21,114 bases of DNA from Larix sibirica (lineage: Eukaryota; Streptophyta; Pinopsida; Pinales; Pinaceae). The position numbers and the translations under genes are program-made. The stretch's first letter is position 1. Each line of letters opens with the position of its first letter. The notes under the pieces are model-generated. The model was not told the DNA's origin, made no database searches, and worked only from the letters and a program-made list of their open reading frames with translations. Below, one piece after another: positions 9,474-19,215 of the stretch. The stretch is taken from positions 20,896 to 42,009 of the forward strand of contig NWUY0300030396.1 of the NCBI GenBank assembly GCA_004151065.3, written 5' to 3'.

Positions 9474-9960
9474 TTTTAGTAGGCAAAGTTTTGATTGATT
9501 CATTTATTTGATTATCTGAGTTTCTGATAATTTTATGGTTAATATTTTCATCAATATAATAGCATTTGTCACTTTTATGATCTCGCAAAATTTTGAAATG
9601 CTTGTCACTTTTAAGTTTTTACACATAAAATGGCATCTATTGTATTTGCGACGGCAGAGGGAGTGATTTGTTTTGAATATCTTCTTTGAAATTAGTAGGA
9701 GATTTCATGTATAAAGATGCTCTTCTATTTGCAATTTGAAGTACACACAAATACATTTACACATATCCATATAAACAATTAAACGATTATGAAAATTATT
9801 ACCAACGAAACACGTTGCCTTTTATGATTTGTTCAAATTCTTTCAGCTGTGACACATTGTTTCGAGACTTACTGTTAGTTTGTTTTTTAGTGGAAAAAAA
9901 ATACAGCACTTTTGTTAGTTATATAATAAATAAAAAGTATATATAGTCTTGATAGCATAT
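9474..9960. other. AT-rich intergenic
   Basis: I see no coding pattern. The 3' end of the neighbouring minus-strand LINE is expected near the right edge, but I could not fix it. Confidence 0.35.
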
Positions 9961-9974
9961 CTATATCAGATAGG

Positions 9975-10985
9975 TAAAAAAAAGCCTGTAGTCAAGTAAC
10001 AGAAACACAGAACAGAATAACTCGCTTATTAACCAGACATTACTAAAACAGAAATGTATCATAGGTGACCACTCAAGTCAACTGAAAAGGTCTAATTTGC
10101 ATCATCCAAGAAGAACACTGAACCATTTTGTGTATTTATACCTTCAACTCATTCTTCCCAAAAAAGTATTTCAGTATTTCTATCCAGTGCAAGTTTAGAT
10201 AATGAATCTGCCACATCTTTTAATTCCCTGTAGATGTGCTCTATTGCGAGTTCATAAAACCAATTCATCATGGTTTTAAAACTGTCACTCCAATGCTTTA
10301 GATGTATAGCCTTCATTTTTAAAATCCCCTTTGCCCATTTTATAATGAACATGGAATCACCATATATCTTAAAAGAACCCAGACCACACATTATTGCCAC
10401 TTTGAGAATGCCCCACAACCTTAATAATTCAGCCTTTGAATTCGAACCTTGACCACCCGAGATATAAAATTTATGAGAAAGACTCTCACCACAGTGAATG
10501 TGAAATTCAACCCCACATCTCTGACCTGATGTTGCACTATCAAAGCATCCATAAGCTGTGCCAACAACATTACAGTTCCACTTCAGAGATCTGCTAATAT
10601 TTTTTTCCTTATACCCATAATTTTTATAGGAAAAGAAAAGTTTCCAAAAATTAAAGAGGGTAAATTTAATATCAGGCACAATATTCTGGAAAATAGCAGC
10701 ATTGCGGGTCTTCCAGACACACCAAGCTGCAATACCAAGGATATTTTTATAATCCCCATTCCTCTGGATCCAAATCTTATAAGCAAATACAAAGTTCGAA
10801 TCCGGCCAAACCTCATTTACTTTAAGCGAACTACAAAGAGAATGCCAGAAAGATTGAGAGAAACTGCAATGGAAAAAAAGATGGTCCACTGACTCACCCG
10901 CTTTCTTACATAAAATGCATATGTTTGGACCAATCTTTCCTCTGCGCAAGAGGTTTTCATGGGCTAGCAATACCCATTCTGTTTA
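9975..10985 (-). mobile_element. 5'-truncated LINE, C-terminal part only
   Basis: Only the last part of a plant L1-type LINE ORF2 is present, followed by a non-coding tail. The 5' truncation point falls between the LBD stop codon (10989) and codon EWV (10979). The 3' limit is uncertain. I place it near 9975-9985, where the minus strand passes into a T-run, without finding a clean A-tail or target-site duplication. Severe 5' truncation is typical of LINE insertion by target-primed reverse transcription. It points the same way as the LBD gene. Confidence 0.6.
10149..10979 (-). CDS. LINE ORF2 C-terminus: zinc-binding region plus RNase H
   Basis: This is an open frame of about 276 codons from just after TAA 10985-10983 to TGA 10151-10149, with no native start codon because it is a truncated ORF2. 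Counting from the TTG at 10970, residues 8-35 form the zf-RVT-like motif of plant LINEs (LLRRG, C18-x2-C21, ESVDHLFFHC with H30 and C35). Residues 138-262 form an RNase H of the RVT_3 type, with candidate catalytic acids D144 (GCFDSA), E181 (SKAELLRLWG), D205 (YGDSMF) and D255 (DVADSLSK). All four acids are kept and there are no stops or frameshifts, unlike the plus-strand LINE at 13003-19452. In life this domain removes the RNA strand during LINE cDNA synthesis. Whether this remnant is expressed, for instance as LBD 3' UTR, is unknown. Confidence 0.8.
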   Translation of the reverse strand, partial: EWVLLAHENLLRRGKIGPNICILCKKAGESVDHLFFHCSFSQSFWHSLCSSLKVNEVWPDSNFVFAYKIWIQRNGDYKNILGIAAWCVWKTRNAAIFQNIVPDIKFTLFNFWKLFFSYKNYGYKEKNISRSLKWNCNVVGTAYGCFDSATSGQRCGVEFHIHCGESLSHKFYISGGQGSNSKAELLRLWGILKVAIMCGLGSFKIYGDSMFIIKWAKGILKMKAIHLKHWSDSFKTMMNWFYELAIEHIYRELKDVADSLSKLALDRNTEILFWEE

Positions 10986-10988
10986 TAT

Positions 10989-12106
10989 CTAGAATTGATC
11001 CCAAAACGGCAGAGGATCTACATCAGGCGAGCTCATATATGTGTCTTCACTCTCTTGCGGTGACGCGCTGTATAATCTGGGATCTAAATCTCCATGAGAT
11101 CCTGTAATGAGGGTGAAGAGATTAGCATGTTGCACACTAATGTTAGCCAGCTCTGTTTGTGTTGAAGCCAATTGCGATTGCAGCTCTGCTACTTTATTCT
11201 GCAGATCATTGATTACTCATACACAGCCATGTACAGGATCTCGAAACCTTTGGCTTGCTTCGTACACCATGCTGCTGACTGCATCACCCCTCTGCTCGGC
11301 CGGAAGATCCTGCAACACCATAACGGATTATCGTACCATAGTTTTTACTAATCTAAAATAAAATCTCGATAATCAGTTTTCTTTCTTGAATTTTCTTGAC
11401 TTGATGAGTGGCCTCGAATTTTTATACTTGAGTTGGAGTGATATGTGCTGTGAGAAACCACGACTCAGGGGTATTTAAGCTATCAAACACACTAGGAGAT
11501 CGCACCTACCTGAAAACCCCAAAATCTCAACAATCAATTAATCACAACTGAAAGAAGATTTCTATGTGGCTTTTGGGGAATACTTCATTTATGTAAATAC
11601 TTCATCTCTGTAAAACTGAAAGAAGATTTCTATGTGTTTTTTGGGGAATACTGCATTAATTTTGTAATTTCAGGTTATACAAAATTTTATTTAGATTAGG
11701 GTTTCAACCCGGATACATAGCTTCAAACCAAATATCTATTTGAATGGAATATGAAACAATCAAATACCCCATTTGACATTGATCACAATTCGTTGAATTA
11801 AACTCTGGAATTTGGGAGATTACTAAATTTGTAGCACTAAACTAATATGTTTGTCTCATAAAACCATTCTTTTTACATTTCAACTATTCCTTATTGTGCT
11901 TTTAAGCTGCATTGTTTACCAGTAGAACGAACCTGTAGTAGTTTGATGACGTGCCCATTTCCGAACACTCTGTGTACCAACAGGAATTTCTGAGGATTGC
12001 TTTGGGGAAAATAAGGCGCGAGCACGCATTTCTCTGAACATTTCTTTTTCTGTACCTTGCAAGCAGCACACGATGTTTGTGATTTGGAAGAAGTGACTTC
12101 ACTCAT
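10989..12106 (-). CDS. LOB-domain (LBD, class I) transcription factor, in-frame stop in exon 2
   Basis: The gene has two exons: 12106-11933 and 11309-10989. The 623-bp intron has a GT donor directly after KLLQ and a TTGCAG acceptor before DLPAEQ, the usual phase-0 LBD intron. Exon 1 holds the DNA-binding zinc block CAACKVQKKKCSEKC (C-x2-C-x6-C-x3-C) and APYFPQSNPQKFLLVHRVFG. The usual GASNV block is altered to GNGHV. Exon 2 reads QRGDAVSSMVYEAS, FRDPVHGCV, a TGA (11219-11217) where the conserved Gly of GCVG belongs, then VINDLQNKVAELQSQLA (the leucine-rich coiled-coil part) and a tail to TAG 10991-10989. Apart from that TGA the frame is clean, giving 164 codons; with it, only 88 residues. LBD proteins control organ boundaries and lateral organ or root development. 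It may be a recent pseudogene, an allele, or carry a sequencing error. The ATG follows TTTTGCAG directly, so a 5' UTR intron may end there. Confidence 0.85.
11546..11666 (+). repeat. 68-bp tandem duplication inside the LBD intron
   Basis: AACTGAAAGAAGATTTCTAT plus about 30 further bases occur at 11546 and again at 11614, diverged by a few bases. Both copies lie within the LBD intron. Confidence 0.85.
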
Positions 12107-12254
12107 CTGCAAAACAATTCCAGTCTGTTCTGTTAGCAGCAGCTTTCATAGCAGTTTTTTTTGCAATATTAAACTACGAATTCTTCCACAAGTATTGATT
12201 ACCATTTAGTTGCTGTGTGAAGTCCCGGCTCTTTTTTAAACGGGACGGACTATT
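12107..12254 (-). promoter_or_regulatory. 5' flank of the LBD gene
   Basis: On the gene strand a pyrimidine-rich GAATTGTTTTGCAG ends exactly at the LBD ATG and could be a 5' UTR intron acceptor. No TATA box can be assigned. Confidence 0.3.
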
Positions 12255-12344
12255 GAGAAAATGGAAGAAACAAAGTTCAAACTACAGAGAAAATGGAAGA
12301 AACAAAGTTCAAACTACAGAGAAAATAGAAGAAACAAAGTTCGA
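12255..12344 (+). repeat. Tandem repeat, 3 copies of 32 bp
   Basis: Copies start at 12255, 12287 and 12319 (GAGAAAATGGAAGAAACAAA then GTTCAAACTACA). The third is slightly changed and shortened. It lies about 150 bases upstream of the LBD start. Confidence 0.95.
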
Positions 12345-12876
12345 ATATATACACGGAGGATCGGAGCAGAGGAAGAATAGAGTCCTACGCGTTGACGGGG
12401 AAATGTATGTAATCATAGTCAATCCTCTGTTGTTAATAGTACAGGGGTTAGTTAGCGTGTACGATTCGGCTGACCCGCGTGGTTTGAGCGGACCAGCCGT
12501 GGCCGGTGTGGGAATCGGGGATCCTTTCAATTAAAGCAGAATTCTCGTGGAAAATTATTCCCATTAAACACTTCGCTAAGCTCCAGCAAGGTAATGGTTG
12601 ATGAAAAATATTTTTTTTTGGTAATTTCGGAGAAAAAGGATATTTCAAGTCGATGAGAATTTTGGGAAAAAAAAATTGGTAAGTTTTACAGTAAACCTTC
12701 TTTTTAATGGGATATAAATTATAAGTGATACAAAGTTTTAGACTAATGAAAAATTCCTTCGAAAAATTCTGAAAACATACGTTCTCATTGAAAGAGAGTT
12801 CCTATTGAGAGGGATGTAGTCTCTTTAGGTTACAAGAGAGAATATGAGAAATTAATCATTGACGTCATAATTTGGA
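12345..12876. other. Intergenic between the LBD gene and the LINE
   Basis: The first part (12350-12540) is richer in G+C and could be distal LBD promoter. The rest is A-rich. No gene was recognised. Confidence 0.35.
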
Positions 12877-13078
12877 CATAATTTGGATTTGGAATAGGAG
12901 AAAAAGTTACACTAAGGAGAAAAAGTTGCACTCGGGAGAAAAACGATGAAACCTTAGCTTTGGAACCCTAGTTGTACTTGGAGTCATAATTTGGATTTGG
13001 AATAGGAAAAAAAGTTGTACTTGGGAGAAAGAGGATGAAACCCTAACTTTGGAACCCTAGTTGTACTCGGAGGAGGTA
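12877..13078 (+). repeat. 108-bp tandem duplication across the LINE 5' junction
   Basis: The unit starting CATAATTTGGATTTGGAATA occurs at 12877 and again at 12985, and both copies continue to GGAACCCTAGTTGTACT. The first unit also contains a 19-bp repeat (GAGAAAAAGTT, at 12898 and 12917). The repeat holds the presumed target site TTGGATTTGGAA and the first bases of the LINE. Confidence 0.85.
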
Positions 13079-13499
13079 TTCTTTGTAGTTTTATTGGGGA
13101 TTGGTCTCATGGCATTAGGGTTTCGTGAGATGGGACTTGTCTGTTTAGTCTAGGCTTGGGTCTTCTCCTTCCTATTTTCCGTTTTTTCTCTGATTTTACT
13201 GTTGAAACTAGGAGTCCGCCTCCCTGTTTTGTCGAGGAGGCTTAGTACCAACCTAGTATAAAAAAAAGTGGGAAGTTTTATCCTTGGTTTATCTCTGTAT
13301 TTTCCTTTTTGGTCCTGTCAGTATATGGGCCATTCACGTTTTTGTCGGGTTTCTTCGGATGACACCACTGTATATTCTCCTCGTAATGGGGATCTTTCTG
13401 GTTTTTAAGGCAAGCAGCCTGATAGTAGGGTTTATGACCAAGCTAGGGTTTATGCTCCATCGTCGAGATCTAACTCCAGGGTTTGGATAAACCCTCTCT

Positions 13500-15130
13500 C
13501 GCAGGTGATATTTTCCTCGCCCCTAAAGAAGTTGGCATGCTCACGTTCTTCGGCTTATGGCTTCCCGTAATTTTTTTCCCCAACCGACCTTTATCGAGCT
13601 GAGGTTCCTCTGTCGGACCCTTTTGAGGATGGCCTTTCTGACCCTATTGTTCCCGGTTTCCACTCTAGGGGGTTTGGTGAAAGGCGATAAGGCCAAACTT
13701 CGTCATAGGATTAAATGCGAAAAGGAAAAAAAGGGGCGGGCCCTATGCATTCTGGGTAAGGATGTTACCTTTGACATGGTGAAAGGTTTATCATCCAGAG
13801 CCCTGTTGGAAAAGTTTGAATACATCAGACCTTCTCACTCAGAGATTTTAGACTGGGTTTCTAAGACTTGGAAGCCTTGCATATATTATGTGCCCTCGAT
13901 TATCATGCTAGTGAATGGGTGGATATATTTTCATTTCTTGTCATAAGACAGTCTCCAGGCTATTATTTCTAGGTATTGGGTCATAGGTCATGGCTCACTG
14001 GTTTTATGTCAGTGGCACTTGGCCTTTGACCCATGGAAGGATAAATTGCGACGTAGGCATTTGTGGGTGGTGTTTCCAAGTTTTCCTCTCCAGTGTTGGA
14101 ATCTTCTTCATTCATGGATGTTGCCAACTCTATAGGGCATTTTATTCCAGTCGAGGAAGTGACTCTTATGGCTACTAATTGTAGTGTTCATCGAGTTCTG
14201 GTGGATCTGGATACCTCAAATGGCCTCCCTACAAAGGTGGAGGTTCGTTGGGTAGAGGTCTATTTCATCCAATGCCTGGACTACTTGAAAATCCCTTTCT
14301 GGTGTTTTTGTTGTCACAAGATTGGGCATTTGCGGCATTATTGTTCTGGGCATCCCGGTGACCATTCGGGGATCTCTGATGACTCTTCTTCTTCGAGGGA
14401 GGAGCATGATGAGATGGAACCAACTCTCTCTTTCCCTCTACCTTTGGATGGGGATTTGGCTATGCATTTTATGGGAAAGTTTCATACTTTCCTTCCTCTC
14501 CTCTTAAAGTCTCTTTCAGTAGAAGAAATCTTGGGTGGTTTAAAGTTGAAATCACCTTTGTCTGGGGGGGACTGTAGTGGATCGTTGTGGATTATTTCCT
14601 TTCCTACTATGTGAACCACTCATTGGGGATGTCAAGACCAAGGCTTGACCTTTTCACATCTCCCCTTTCAGTTTATCTTCCTCCTCCCACTGTTGCTTAC
14701 CCCCCTGTTCCTTTCGTTGGGGAATCTGTTTCTCGATCCCTCGTGACATCCACAGTGGAGGGTCTCCCTTCTTAGAACTCTCCCGCGAGGGATCCATCTC
14801 GGTTAGAAATTTCTATTTCCCCATCTCTTATTGAGGGTGTCCCCTCCTCTCCTTCATTGGACGGAGGTTTGCTTCACTTGAAAGACTCCACGGGAATGGA
14901 TCATTTTCCAACTTTTCTACGTATCCTGATGAGAAGGGTGAATTCCTTACTATTGACTCTGTCAGACATCCTTTTGTCACTTCTAGAAAACAGAAAAAAG
15001 GCAGAGCTTTAGTTTCTTCTATGGTTGAGAAGGCCCCTACTCCTCCCTCTTGTGTCAATCCCGAGGTGTCCGGTGTCTATTGCTTTATCCTTTTACTCTC
15101 CCTCTTCACCTATCCTTGGGGATCTTAGAG
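13500..15130 (+). pseudogene. LINE ORF1, DUF4283 and CCHC zinc knuckle, frameshifted
   Basis: ORF1 of plant LINEs encodes the nucleic-acid-binding partner of ORF2. Pieces in different frames give the family pattern: AEVPLSDPFEDGLSDPIVPG near 13600, GRALCILGKDVTFDMVKGL and ILDWVSKTWKPC (about 13737-13880), FDPWKDKLRRRHLWVVFPSF then PLQCWN near 14025-14100, and MDVANSIGHFIPVEEVTL (14117 on). A zinc knuckle CFCCHKIGHLRHYC (C-x2-C-x4-H-x4-C) follows at about 14300-14342. After it come acidic Ser-rich and Pro-rich stretches, as is usual for the tail, with a stop at 14773-14775 and further frame changes. At least three frame changes are needed to read it through. Confidence 0.75.
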
Positions 15131-15158
15131 TAGGTAATCCCCCAACTTTTATTTCTTA

Positions 15159-15926
15159 ATGATTTTTTTGTCCTTTAACATTAGAGGGATCGGTAGTCCC
15201 CACAAAATAGCTTCCTTAAAGAGAGTTATAGAAACCCTTTAGTTGGATGTGGTTATGTTGCAAGAAACAATGCCTTCAACAACAAAAGCTTGTGATTTTT
15301 TTCTCAGAATCAAACCCTCTTGGAATTGTAGTGGGGGTCTTCTTGCTGCATGGAACCCTATTAATGGTGATCTTAAGCTTTTCAAAACCATTGCAGGGAT
15401 ATTGGTGGAAGGCTCTTTCAAGGGTTTTAAAAAACCATTGAGCCTGTTGAATATATACGACCTTTATTGGGACAAGAGGATTTGTTGGTAAAGGATTTAT
15501 GCTTTAGGGATTCTGAGGAATCCTTCTCTTATTATCACTGGTGATTTATATATGACCATGTCCTCTGTGAAAGTGTTGAGTGTGGGAAAGGTAGGTGATC
15601 CCCTTGCATCTTTTTTCATAGAGCTTTTTGGCAACGCAGGCTTGTTTGATGTGGAGCCTAGTTCATTGGTTCCTATGTAGACTAATGGTCGTATTGGTAG
15701 GAATGGAGTGGCAAAGAGGTTGGACAAATTCTTAATGGTTGTTGGTTTGTGTGATGATGTTGGAAGATACAGGACCTGGGCCATCCCTACCGGAGTGTCG
15801 GACCATAGGGCTATTGCCCTTGAATTATACTTTGACAAAAATTTATGTTATTATCCCTATAAATTCAATCAAACTTGGTTTGAGGATAGAGACTTTTGTA
15901 AAAATATTAAGTTATGGTTGTCATAG
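15159..15926 (+). pseudogene. LINE ORF2 APE-type endonuclease domain
   Basis: This domain nicks target DNA for LINE insertion. One frame from ATG 15159 shows SFNIRGIGSPHKIASLKRVI (metal-site Asn), LDVVMLQETM (catalytic Glu), a GDLY where GDLN or GDFN is expected, NGRIGRNGVAKRLDKFLM, and SDHRAI with the catalytic Asp-His pair. The frame is broken by three stops: TAG 15240-15242, TAA 15489-15491 and TAG 15678-15680. The last stands where the family has Trp (W-TNGRIG), a G-to-A change. The Asn-to-Tyr change in GDLN would also harm activity. There is no frameshift within the domain. Confidence 0.85.
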
Positions 15927-16163
15927 CTTTCAGCTTTAGATTCTAGGTCTTCTTCTATTTGGTTGATAGATAACTAAATTGCTAAAGTCAGAAGTGGCTT
16001 CTTGGGACATAACAAAAAAGAAGGAAAATGAATTGCAGTTGCTATCTCTCGAATAAGAAATTTCTGAGTTGGCGGGGAAGATGGATGGGGAGTTTTTCTT
16101 CTTTGACTGAAAGAGGAGATTGGAAACTTTAGAATTGTAAAAATCCCAGATTTTAAAATAGAT

Positions 16164-17970
16164 TGAAAATACCTGGAGGCTCAAGAGCCATGCGATGTGA
16201 GTATCTCAAGGCGACTCAAACACTAAATTTTTCCAACATTTTTCCAATCAACGCAGGATCTCAAATTCAATATGGGAACTGAAAGGTCGCTCTGGGGAGT
16301 TCGTCTCATCACAAGACGACCTCAAGAAGGAGGCGGTTGATTATTTTGAAAACATATATAAAGATGGGAACTCTACAAATATGAGGGAACAATTGCAAAT
16401 TTTAAATTATTATCCTCATTTTTTCAACATGGAGGAGGGTGAGAACATTAGGGACGAATATAGTGTAGAAGAGATCAAATTAGTTCTAAATCAGTTTGCT
16501 AAGGATAAAAGTCCCGGTCCATATGGTTGGACCGTGGAATTTTTTATCCACTTTTTTTATTTGGTTGGGGAAGACATCAGCAGGCTGTTGAGGAGACTCG
16601 AATGTATCATTTTATCCCTATTAGCATGAATGCTACTTACATTGCTTGGATTCCCAAAAGGGACAAGCCAGAGAGCTTTGAAGACTACATGCCAGTTTCG
16701 CTTTGTAACCTTATTTATAAAATTATTGCCAAAATCATATCTAATAGAATCAAACCCTTTTTGGCGAGGTCTATGTCGATGGAGGAGTTTGGTTTTCTTC
16801 CAAATCATCAGAATCTGGAAGTGGTTGGTGTAGTCCAAAATTGTAAGCATTCTATAAAGACTAGGAATCATAAAGCTTTTATCTTGAAAATGGATTTAAT
16901 CAAGGCTTATGATTGCATCAATTGGACTTTTCTTCGCTTTTTCATTCTTCAGATTGGGCTCCCGATTGAGGTTACCAATTGGTTGATGGCTTGTGTCACT
17001 TCAACAAATTTTACGGTGTTGATAAATGGGTCTCCTTCTCCTTTCTTTCCTTGTGGAAGGAGTTTACGCCAGGGGTGTCCACTCTCCCCTTTATTATTTA
17101 TGTTGATTATTGAAGGGCTTAGTAGCTCCTTTGAGGCGGCCATGAAAGATAATAAGCTCAAAGGTATTAAGGTCTCTCACTCCCTTTTCATAACACATCT
17201 ATTATTTGTAGAGGATGTGCTTATTTTTTGCCATGGTTCAATTGATGAATGGACCTGTTTTCGGGCTATTTTTTAGTCCTTTTGCTCTGCTTCAGAAATA
17301 TCTATCAATGTCCAAAAATCAATGTTTATGTTTAATTGTGAAGACACATATATTGTTGGGAAAATCTCCCAGTCTTCTCGATTCACATGGAGCATTTGGA
17401 TACCAGTTTCAAATATCTTGGATACTTTCTAAATCCCAACAGCTATCATGTTGAAGATTGGAAATGGCTGTTACGAAAATTTGAGAAGCAAATAAATGTT
17501 TGGTCCTATCGATGGTTGTCTTTGGGAGGCCACCTTACTTTGTCCAAATTTGTTCTAGAGTGTATCCCTGTTTATTGGTTTTCTTTAATGTCGGTTCCAT
17601 CCTCTATCATAAATGGTATTAGAAGATTTATTTTCCATTTCTATGGGCAGGCAGTTTACATAATTATAAATTTCATCTTTCATCCTAGGATATCATCTCT
17701 CTCCCAAAAAATTTGGGAGGATGGGGTATGAAACATCTGGATTGGTTTTGTTTGGATTTGAGAGCTAAAAGTCTTTGGTGTGGTTTATTTGGCTCCAGTT
17801 TTTGGAGCAAAGTGGTTGTATCCAAATACCTTAAGTTTGTTCTCGTTCCGCTCTGGATTCGTAATTGTTCGAAACTTGTGGCAAGTGCTTCTATAATTTG
17901 GAAAGAGATTCTCAAATCGCTTCCATTGATTAGGGAATGGCTTGGTTGGAAGATTGGTCGTGGTTCATAG
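16164..17970 (+). pseudogene. LINE ORF2 reverse transcriptase domain, frameshifted
   Basis: The order is: a linker (WRLKSHAM, then TGA for Trp, then VSQGDSNTKFFQ) and KSPGPYGWTVEF in one frame to 16629. A frameshift near 16580-16600 leads to a 249-codon frame ending at 17276 with IPKRDKPESFEDYMPVSLCN, KMDLIKAYD (first catalytic Asp), INGSPSPFFPCGRSLRQGCP (template contact) and LLFVEDVLIF. The last motif is FADD in active elements; here it is FVED (17205-17216), so the first of the two catalytic Asp is Glu. Two more frames hold the thumb-like part (FKYLGYFLNPNSYHVEDW, about 17410 on) and KNLGGWGMKHLDWFCLDLRA (about 17707 on). It is an inactive copy. Confidence 0.9.
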
Positions 17971-18330
17971 ATTGAGGTAACGTATTCACTCATTTTTGGG
18001 TTCCGGGGACCAGTATTTGCTATCAAAACCTTTGTTGGTTCAAATATTTCAACATAACATCTAGGTAATTTCACAAGTTAAACAACAAGAGCAAGATTCA
18101 TCATATTGGTATTAGGACTCTGATTTAGGTCTCTCATCAGAAGTGGTTGCTGAATGGGATCAATATATTTGTTACTGCACAGTTTTGGCATTAAGTTATT
18201 GGATGGAGAAGATACCCTGGTGTGGGACTGGGGGAACGCTAATGGTATACTCTTGGTTACAAAGGCCTACGAGGATTTATCTTTGTGTTATGCCTCTCCC
18301 ATCCTAAAATGGTGGGCTAGTATTTTATAA

Positions 18331-18735
18331 AAGTGGAACATCCCATTAAAGGTCAAATGCTTCTTGTGGCTATGCGTGGAGAACAAGATCCTTTCGTGGG
18401 ACAATCTACTCAAGAGGGGTTTCTCGGGTCCTAGTCTTTGTTCCTTGTGCTGTGGAGATGGTGAATCGATTTCCCATCTATTCAATCATTGTCCTTTCTT
18501 CATATTTGTATGGGAAGATGTCAGGACTCTTTTACCTCACCAAGATTTATGGATTGTATCAAACTTTCAAGACTGTTGTTATCATTGGTTTCACTCAGCT
18601 CGTTTGTACAAGGAATTACCTCTTTTTGTTATTTGTGAAGTTTGGAAGGCTAGGAATAGGGCTATCTTTGATGATATCAAACCTTCGATATTTCTTGTTA
18701 GTACAGAATTTTTCCTCCTTTCTCAAGTTTTATAA
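18331..18735 (+). pseudogene. LINE ORF2 zinc-binding (zf-RVT) region
   Basis: KWNIPLKVKCFLWLCVENKI leads into LSWDNLLKRGFSGPSLCSLC and ESISHLFNHCPFF, the plant LINE zf-RVT pattern (C-x2-C, later H-x4-C). FVICEVWKARNRAIFDDIKP follows, as in the minus-strand LINE copy (CVWKTRNAAIFQ). The frame runs to TAA 18733-18735 and then shifts before the RNase H domain. Confidence 0.8.
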
Positions 18736-18783
18736 GAAGAAGCCTCTAGCTAAACTGAGAATTCTTAGGCTGCTTCAGTTGGA

Positions 18784-19215
18784 TGACTTTACATCTTTTG
18801 GGTTCTTTGATGGAGAGGCCCAAGGTGGTTGGTGTGGGCCAGTATGATGCTATAGGTGTGGCCTCATCACTATATTAGGCTGCAAATGGGGGTTGGGAAA
18901 GGCATGAATACTAAGGCATAGTTGGTGGCTCTTTGGGGACTGCTTTGGGTGGCAAAACGTAAAGGTATTTTTCGTCTCAGGATTTTTGGTGATTCCCGAA
19001 TGGTGATAGATTGGGCGGAAGGAATTTCTAGACTCCAGGTGGCACATTTGGAGCAATGGACCGATCAGGTTCGGGAGTTGATATGTGAATTTTCCTCTAT
19101 CTCCTTTGCCCATATCTACAGGGAGCATAATCAACAGACATATTCCTTATCAAAATTTGCTATTGGGTGTTTGGATGGTTTTATCTTTTTCGAAGACATT
19201 GTCGATAATAGTGTG
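18784..19215 (+). pseudogene. LINE ORF2 RNase H domain, catalytic residues lost
   Basis: GFFDGEAQGGWCGPV carries the first acid in one frame. After a frameshift near 18840 the domain continues: GVGKGMNTKA, a TAG (18919-18921), LVALWGLLWVA, RIFGDSRMVIDWAEG (third acid), HIYREHNQQTYSLSKFAIG. The TAG replaces the catalytic Glu of the KAEL motif. The fourth acid, Asp in the family's N-x-x-AD-x-LSK, is Tyr here (QQTYSLSK). So two of four catalytic acids are gone. The match to the minus-strand copy at 10149-10979 is clear but diverged, so they are related but not the same recent family. Confidence 0.85.

Noticed and set aside
9940-10992. TAGATAT at both sides as a target duplication of the minus-strand LINE
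   Set aside because: It is only seven A/T-rich bases and not next to a clear A-tail. Chance is likely.
12217-12534. 105-codon plus-strand open frame upstream of the LBD gene
   Set aside because: It runs through the 32-bp tandem repeat and has no recognisable domain. The frame is likely a by-product of the repeat.
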